Position numbers and translations under genes: made by a program
Shown: in pieces, positions 1 through 4,860 of the stretch
How positions within the stretch are numbered: position 1 is the first letter of the stretch
Layout of the letters: each line of letters starts with the position of its first letter
Source: Chromatiales bacterium
GTDB lineage: Bacteria; Pseudomonadota; Gammaproteobacteria; SZUA-152
Length of the DNA stretch: 7,894 bases
Assembly (NCBI GenBank): GCA_026999335.1
Contig: JALTPW010000836.1
Span: 1 to 7,894 of the forward strand
Direction of reading: 5' to 3'
Notes under the pieces: model-generated
The model's input: only the letters and a program-made list of their open reading frames with translations
What the model was told of the DNA's origin: nothing
Databases searched by the model: none

Positions 1-20
1 AAGACGACAGTGAGACGGAA

Positions 21-1814
21 ATGACAAAGCAATACAGTATTATATGTTTTACTCAATTTTTAATGACGGCAATTTTGTTATTGATGGCTCCTGCTGCTTT
101 TGCTTTGGTGCCTGTACTGCATTTTTCCGATATTAATAGTGGCCCCAAAACCGGTTTAAACGATGGGTTAGGTTCAGGTGCAATTGTCACAATCTGGGGC
201 AATAACCTCGGTGATCTGCAAGGTGATTCAAAAGTCTACATTGGCAACAAAGAGGCAGCTCACGTCTACTCATGGGCAAAGGCTGATGGCACGAATGCAA
301 GCGGTCCAGCAGACCTCTACACCTATCAAAAGATACAAGCCATCTCATTCTCTATTCCCGCTACCGTCGCTGACGGTACAAACAATATTCATGTCGTTGT
401 CAATGGCACACTGTCCAATACACTTCCATTCGTCGTCAGAGATGGCGGTATTTTCTTTGTTGCACAAAATGGCAACAATGCTAATGACGGGTCATGGGCC
501 AATCCATGGCAGACATTAAATTATGTCGGATCAAGTGCCGGAGAAAGATTTAATGCCGGCGACATTGCCTATGCAACCGATGGCGTAATACAAAATACCC
601 GAGGGGGGCTGAGCATCAAGGAGCAAAGAGGAACGGCTGAACGGCCCTACACGATCGCTGCTTATCCTGGAGCAAACGTCTTGGTGCAGGATCCAATATA
701 TCGTGGCATTCACAACTTCGCTAACAATTCTGCGTATTGGAATTTCTCAAAGATTCGCATACAGACAAATGGTAATGGTATTAGCACCTTTAAAGGCATG
801 AGGGCTGTCGGCAACAGAATCAGTAACTTCCCTGGAGGTTGTGCCAATGGGCAAGGAGGTGCCATCAGTGGATCCAACCTCAACCAGTCGGGTTCGGATG
901 ATGATGTTGCTGGCGGTATAAAGGTGTACGGCAATCACATTCATGATTTTGGTTGCGAGACGACCTCTAAATTACACCATGTCTTTTATATCTCCAACCG
1001 TGGCGGTTTTAGCATTGAGTCTTTCGAGCTAGGCTGGAATTATCTACATGACAACAAAGCCCATCACGCTTTACACGTTTATGATGAAGGCAGATGTGGT
1101 GATTTTTACGGCACCATGAAAATTCATAATAATGTTGTCATTAATCAAGTGGGTGCGGGTGTAAATATCGCCTCAGGTGGCCCAGGAGACACCTGCTTGT
1201 CCATGCCTGTTGAAATTTATAACAACCTCATGGTGAATACTGGCTTGGAGATATCAGGATGTAGCAATTGCAACCATTACTTTGCAATTCGCATCGTGAT
1301 GAAAACGACTCGTTCACACGTTAAAATTATTAATAATACAATCCATGGTTATGGTGAGCCAGGTGAGGATGGTTATGCCTTGCATATACAGGGTCAAGGC
1401 AGCGATACCTGGAATTTTGGTGGAACCTGGGAATTTGAAAATAACATTATTGTTGATACCCATGATCTTCCATACCACTCACCGTATCGGAAGAAGCCTG
1501 AAACAGCAGGCGGCAATTTATGGTTCAATGGTGGTGATGGTGCGCCTGCAACGGTGCCGCCGTGGAATACATCGAATTTCAATAATATTGATCCACAGAT
1601 GAATAGCCTGGGTGAAAACCGCTATACCATCGGTGAAACATCCCCCGCAAATAATTCCGGAGTGGCAAGTACACTTTCCATTTCCCACGATCTAGCGGGT
1701 GTTCCTCGCGGGGGAGAGGGGGAAATTTCTATTGGTGCATATGAATACAGTGGCTTGGCGAAGGCCCCACCCAGTGCAACGCAATTAATTATTATTGATG
1801 GAATAAAAAATTAA
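21..1814 (+). CDS. Secreted TIG/IPT plus right-handed beta-helix protein, copy 1
   Basis: A 597-residue exported protein. Residues 1-28 form a Sec signal peptide with a hydrophobic core and an AFA cleavage site after A28. Residues 30-139 resemble an IPT/TIG Ig-like fold (VTIWGNNLGD, then repeated beta strands ending in LPFVV). From about residue 143 a motif typical of pectate-lyase-like beta-helix proteins appears (NGNNANDGSWANPWQTL, then FNAGDIAY), followed by many short N-rich strands such as IYNNLMVN and IINNTIHGYG. The end, SPANNSG to DLAGVPRG to ISIGAYEY, matches the 'choice-of-anchor Q' type C-terminal motif. Cysteines at 274, 312, 359 and 392 recur in the second copy, while a CxxC at 414-417 is only here. 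The family often binds or cleaves acidic polysaccharides, but I see no assignable catalytic residues, so enzyme activity is unproven. The ATG follows GAGACGGA and aligns with the start of the second copy. It is probably co-transcribed with the lipoprotein downstream; its promoter lies outside the window. Confidence 0.88.
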   Translation: MTKQYSIICFTQFLMTAILLLMAPAAFALVPVLHFSDINSGPKTGLNDGLGSGAIVTIWGNNLGDLQGDSKVYIGNKEAAHVYSWAKADGTNASGPADLYTYQKIQAISFSIPATVADGTNNIHVVVNGTLSNTLPFVVRDGGIFFVAQNGNNANDGSWANPWQTLNYVGSSAGERFNAGDIAYATDGVIQNTRGGLSIKEQRGTAERPYTIAAYPGANVLVQDPIYRGIHNFANNSAYWNFSKIRIQTNGNGISTFKGMRAVGNRISNFPGGCANGQGGAISGSNLNQSGSDDDVAGGIKVYGNHIHDFGCETTSKLHHVFYISNRGGFSIESFELGWNYLHDNKAHHALHVYDEGRCGDFYGTMKIHNNVVINQVGAGVNIASGGPGDTCLSMPVEIYNNLMVNTGLEISGCSNCNHYFAIRIVMKTTRSHVKIINNTIHGYGEPGEDGYALHIQGQGSDTWNFGGTWEFENNIIVDTHDLPYHSPYRKKPETAGGNLWFNGGDGAPATVPPWNTSNFNNIDPQMNSLGENRYTIGETSPANNSGVASTLSISHDLAGVPRGGEGEISIGAYEYSGLAKAPPSATQLIIIDGIKN

Positions 1815-1835
1815 CCCCCAGAAAAATCTGCGGGG
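1815..1835 (+). other. Intercistronic hairpin, cassette 1
   Basis: Directly after the stop codon, CCCC-AGA pairs with TCT-GC-GGGG around an AAAA loop (arms 1816-1822 and 1827-1835, with a two-base GC bulge). No U-run follows, so this is not a normal intrinsic terminator. The same hairpin recurs at 4801-4820. It could modulate mRNA stability or the ratio of the two gene products. Function is inferred. Confidence 0.35.
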
Positions 1836-1870
1836 AGCATGACCTATAGACATTACCGTTACCAATAAAC

Positions 1871-1877
1871 AGGCGGA
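1871..1877 (+). promoter_or_regulatory. Shine-Dalgarno of the first lipoprotein
   Basis: AGGCGGA lies four bases upstream of the ATG at 1882. The same sequence and spacing precede the paralogous lipoprotein at 4861, which supports both start choices. Confidence 0.7.
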
Positions 1878-1881
1878 AAAT

Positions 1882-2820
1882 ATGAAACAGGCAAATAGTA
1901 TCGCCAAGCTCTTATTAATCTCACTGATATCTGGATTATTACTGGCGTGTGCTGACGAAAATAATGATGACAACGGGGGAAATGACAACAATCAGCCGCC
2001 AACAATCACCGGCACTCCCGCCACGACCGTCAATGAGGGCAGTCCCTATCACTTTGCGCCCACAGCTGCCGATAGCAATAGCGGTGATAGCCTCACATTT
2101 TCCATCAGCAACAAACCGTCCTGGGCCGGATTTAACAGCCAGACGGGCGTCCTCAACGGCACACCAGGCCTCAGCGATGCGGGCGACTACAGCGACATCA
2201 TTATCAGCGTCAGCGATGGCACCGCCACCGCCGAGCTAGCGGCCTTCATGATTTCCGTGCTTACGACCAATCAACCACCGACAATCACCGGCACTCCCGC
2301 CACTACCGTCAATGAGGGTAGTCCCTACCACTTTGCGCCCACGGCCGCCGATAGCAATAGCGGTGACAGTCTCACATTTTCCATCAGCAACAAACCGTCC
2401 TGGGCCGGGTTTGACAACCAGACGGGCATCCTCAATGGTACACCCGGCCTGGACGATGTCGGTGATTATGACAACATCATCATCAGCGTCAGCGATGGCA
2501 ATGCCTCAGCCCAGCTATCCGCCTTTACGATCTCAGTTATTGATAACAGCCAATCACTTGGCGTTACTTTAAGTTGGTCAAGCCCGACAAGTCGGGAGGA
2601 TAGTACAGCTCTCGCAATGAGTGAGATTTCCGGTTATCGGATTTATTATGGGACAGACTCCAACAACTTAACGGTATTAGCGGTAATAACTGACAATTCA
2701 GTTACCCAGCACACAACCGGCCCATTGGATGACAACACGTATTACTTCGCAGTAACTACCTACGATATCGATGGAACTGAAAGCGCTTTTTCAAACATTG
2801 AAAGCAAAACCCTACCGTAG
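1882..2820 (+). CDS. Lipoprotein with two Ig-like repeats and a fibronectin type III module
   Basis: A 312-residue lipoprotein. Residues 1-22 form a type II signal peptide ending in the lipobox LLAC, with C23 as the lipidated cysteine. Position +2 is Ala rather than Asp, consistent with outer-membrane sorting. A short Asp/Asn/Gly-rich linker (residues 25-36) leads to two 93-residue repeats (37-129 and 130-222) of the He_PIG / dystroglycan-type cadherin-like kind: TVNEGSPYHF, LTFSISNKPSWA, QTGxLNGTPGL, IIISVSDG. Residues about 225-312 form a fibronectin type III domain (VTLSWSSP, ISGYRIYYG, TYYFAVTTYD, ESAFSNIES). No catalytic domain is present, so it is most likely a surface binding or scaffold protein. 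It lies 67 bases after the beta-helix gene, probably in one operon. Its N-terminal part is closely matched by the lipoprotein at 4861-7497, but the C-terminal module is unrelated. Confidence 0.88.
   Translation: MKQANSIAKLLLISLISGLLLACADENNDDNGGNDNNQPPTITGTPATTVNEGSPYHFAPTAADSNSGDSLTFSISNKPSWAGFNSQTGVLNGTPGLSDAGDYSDIIISVSDGTATAELAAFMISVLTTNQPPTITGTPATTVNEGSPYHFAPTAADSNSGDSLTFSISNKPSWAGFDNQTGILNGTPGLDDVGDYDNIIISVSDGNASAQLSAFTISVIDNSQSLGVTLSWSSPTSREDSTALAMSEISGYRIYYGTDSNNLTVLAVITDNSVTQHTTGPLDDNTYYFAVTTYDIDGTESAFSNIESKTLP
1990..2547 (+). repeat. Two tandem 279-bp Ig-domain repeats
   Basis: Units begin at 1990 and 2269, exactly 279 bp (93 codons) apart, and are very similar at the DNA level. Each encodes one complete Ig-like domain starting NQPPTITGTPATTVNEG. 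The unit length matches the four-unit array at 4969-6084. Confidence 0.95.
2583..2596. repeat. Short perfect inverted repeat in coding sequence
   Basis: CCCGAC-AA-GTCGGG is a perfect 6-bp inverted repeat within the early fibronectin type III region of the first lipoprotein, encoding part of a loop (PTSRED). It may be chance or a remnant of an insertion. Confidence 0.4.
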
Positions 2821-2838
2821 AAGACTGCTGTTTTCGAT

Positions 2839-2906
2839 CCAGTCCTGATATTTTATAAAGTTATACATAGCTCACTTGTTCATTGTCGATGAAGCTTCAG
2901 GACTGG
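2839..2906. repeat. 10-bp perfect inverted repeat between the cassettes
   Basis: CCAGTCCTGA (2839-2848) and TCAGGACTGG (2897-2906) are perfect reverse complements separated by 48 AT-rich bases. The right arm overlaps a 10-bp palindrome, TGAAGCTTCA (2890-2899). No U-run follows. It starts 19 bases after the lipoprotein stop codon, so it may be a 3'-end mRNA structure or a recombination scar. No ORF was seen in the 2821-3014 spacer. Confidence 0.55.
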
Positions 2907-2914
2907 TTACACGA

Positions 2915-2943
2915 GTGACCCATGGATTAATGTTAGGTATAAA
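2915..2943 (+). promoter_or_regulatory. Candidate sigma-70 promoter for cassette 2
   Basis: GTGACC (2915-2920, four of six to consensus) and TATAAA (2938-2943, five of six) are separated by 17 bases. Transcription would start near 2950, leaving a leader of about 70 bases before the start codon at 3021. The match is made by eye and the region is AT-rich, so chance is possible. Confidence 0.35.
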
Positions 2944-3020
2944 CACAAATCAGTAAAACTTTAACGGCCCTTCATAAGCTGTTAATAACCTTGCAGATAT
3001 AAGAATACAGTGAGATGGAT

Positions 3021-4847
3021 ATGAAAAAACGACATAAAACTATATCTTTTAATCAATTTTTAATGGTGTCTATTTTATTATTCATGGCTCCTGCTGCTTT
3101 TGCTTTGGTGCCTGTACTCCATTTTTCCGACATTAATAGTGGCCCCAAAACCGGTTTAAACGATGGGCTGGGTTCAGGTGCAATTGTCACAATTTGGGGT
3201 AATAACCTCGGTGACTTGCAAGGTGATTCGAAAATCTACATTGGCAACGAAGAGGCCGCCCATGTCTATTCATGGGCAAGGGCTGATGGTACGAATGCAA
3301 GTGGCCCAGCAGATCTCTACACCTATCAAAAAATACAAGCCATCTCGTTCTCTATTCCAGCCAGCGTAATGGATGGTGCAAACAATATTCATGTCGTCGT
3401 CAACGGTACACTGTCCAATACGCTTCCATTTGTCGTTAGAAGCGGGAATATTTTTTTCGTGAAAACGAATGGCAGCAATGCTGGCGATGGGGCATGGGCT
3501 AATCCATGGCAGACATTAAATTATGTAGGATCAGGCGCCGGGGGTAAATTTAATGCTGGTGATATTGCCTATGCAATCGATGGTTTGGAACAGGATGTCA
3601 GCGGAGGGCTACGCATCATGAGACTAAAAGGAACAGCTGAACGACCCTACACGATCGCTGCTTATCCTGGCGCAACCGTTTTGATAAAGGATCCAACACA
3701 CCGCGGTATTCACAACTTCAATTATGACTCTGCGTATTGGAATTTCTCAAAAATCAACATACAAACAAATGGTAATGGTATCAGCACCTTTAAAGGCATG
3801 AGGGCTATCGGTAACAGAATCACTAACTACCCCGGTGGTTGTGCTAACGGACAAGGAGGCGCTATCTCGGGGAACAACCTGTCAGGTAGAGATACTGTTG
3901 GCGGTGGTATCAAGGTGTACGGCAATCACATTCATGATTTCGGTTGTGATACGACCTCTAAATTACACCATGTCTTTTATATCTCTAACCGTGGCGGCTT
4001 TAAAGTTAAGTCCTTTGAGCTAGGCTGGAATTATCTGCATGACAATAAAGTTCATCATGCTTTGCACGTCTATGATGAACGTGGCTGCGGTGACTTTGAA
4101 GGCCCCATGAAAATCCATAATAATGTTGTCATTAATCAAGTAGGTGGCGGCGTGAATATCGCCTCAGGTGGTACAGTAGACCCCTGTTTGTCTATGCCTA
4201 TTGAGATATACAACAACCTTATGGTAAACACCGGACTAGAGATACCCATTAGCAAAAGACACTATTTTGCAATTCGCATCGTGAGAGACACGGTTCGCTC
4301 ACACATTAGAATCATTAATAACACAATTTATGGGTATGGTGAGCCAGGTAGTGATGGTTATGCTTTGCATATACAGGGCCAAGACACCCCTCTCTGGAGA
4401 TTTGGTGGCACCTGGGAGTTTGCAAATAACATTATTGTTGATATCCATAATCTTCCATACCAATCACCACACTGGAAAAAACCTGAAATAACAGGTGGTA
4501 ACTTATGGTTCAATGATGGTAATGGCACGCCTGCAGCGGTGCCATCATGGAGCACATCGAACCTCAATAATGTTGACCCGCAGATGAATAGCCTGGGTGA
4601 AAACCGTTACACTATCGGTGAAACATCCCCCGCAAATAATTCCGGAGTGGCAAGTACGCTTTTCATTTCCCATGATCTAGCAGGTGTTCCTCGCGGAGGA
4701 GAAGGAGAGATCTCTATTGGTGCGTATGAATATAGTGGTGCAGCAAAAGCCCCGCCCAGTGCAACGCAATTAATTATTATTGATGGAATACAACATGAGT
4801 CCCCAGAAAAATCTGCGGGGAACACGATCTATAGAAATGGCCAATAA
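3021..4847 (+). CDS. Secreted TIG/IPT plus right-handed beta-helix protein, copy 2
   Basis: A 608-residue paralog of the product at 21-1814, collinear throughout. It has a signal peptide with a KKRHK n-region and the same AFA site after A28, an IPT/TIG-like domain at about 30-139, a beta-helix from about 143 and the same IGAYEY C-terminal motif. The ATG at 3021 is preferred over the in-frame ATG at 3015 because it aligns with copy 1 and the GAGATGGA ribosome site overlaps the earlier codon. Differences from copy 1 include a three-residue deletion near the GGAISG segment, loss of the CxxC pair (EISGCSNCN becomes EIPISKR), and replacement of the stop codon. The frame therefore runs through the former intergenic hairpin and adds 18 residues (QHESPEKS to RNGQ) instead of two. 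It ends 13 bases before the lipoprotein start, so tight co-translation is likely. A polysaccharide-binding or lyase role is possible but not shown. Confidence 0.88.
   Translation: MKKRHKTISFNQFLMVSILLFMAPAAFALVPVLHFSDINSGPKTGLNDGLGSGAIVTIWGNNLGDLQGDSKIYIGNEEAAHVYSWARADGTNASGPADLYTYQKIQAISFSIPASVMDGANNIHVVVNGTLSNTLPFVVRSGNIFFVKTNGSNAGDGAWANPWQTLNYVGSGAGGKFNAGDIAYAIDGLEQDVSGGLRIMRLKGTAERPYTIAAYPGATVLIKDPTHRGIHNFNYDSAYWNFSKINIQTNGNGISTFKGMRAIGNRITNYPGGCANGQGGAISGNNLSGRDTVGGGIKVYGNHIHDFGCDTTSKLHHVFYISNRGGFKVKSFELGWNYLHDNKVHHALHVYDERGCGDFEGPMKIHNNVVINQVGGGVNIASGGTVDPCLSMPIEIYNNLMVNTGLEIPISKRHYFAIRIVRDTVRSHIRIINNTIYGYGEPGSDGYALHIQGQDTPLWRFGGTWEFANNIIVDIHNLPYQSPHWKKPEITGGNLWFNDGNGTPAAVPSWSTSNLNNVDPQMNSLGENRYTIGETSPANNSGVASTLFISHDLAGVPRGGEGEISIGAYEYSGAAKAPPSATQLIIIDGIQHESPEKSAGNTIYRNGQ
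4801..4820 (+). other. Hairpin, cassette 2 (now inside coding sequence)
   Basis: The same CCCC-AGA / AAAA / TCT-GC-GGGG hairpin as at 1815-1835. Here the preceding stop codon is lost, so the hairpin is translated as part of the C-terminal extension of the beta-helix protein. Confidence 0.35.
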
Positions 4848-4849
4848 AC

Positions 4850-4856
4850 AGGCGGA
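4850..4856 (+). promoter_or_regulatory. Shine-Dalgarno of the second lipoprotein
   Basis: AGGCGGA ends four bases before the ATG at 4861. It supports this start over the upstream in-frame TTG at 4780, which lies inside the beta-helix gene and would put 27 polar residues before the signal peptide. Confidence 0.75.
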
Positions 4857-4860
4857 AAAA

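Noticed and set aside
1815..1835. Intrinsic terminator after the first beta-helix gene
   Set aside because: The stem is bulged and no U-run follows, while the downstream gene is close and has its own ribosome site.
4780..4860. N-terminal extension of the large lipoprotein from a TTG start
   Set aside because: It would bury the lipoprotein signal peptide behind 27 polar residues and overlap the beta-helix gene. The ATG at 4861 has a good ribosome site and aligns with the paralog.
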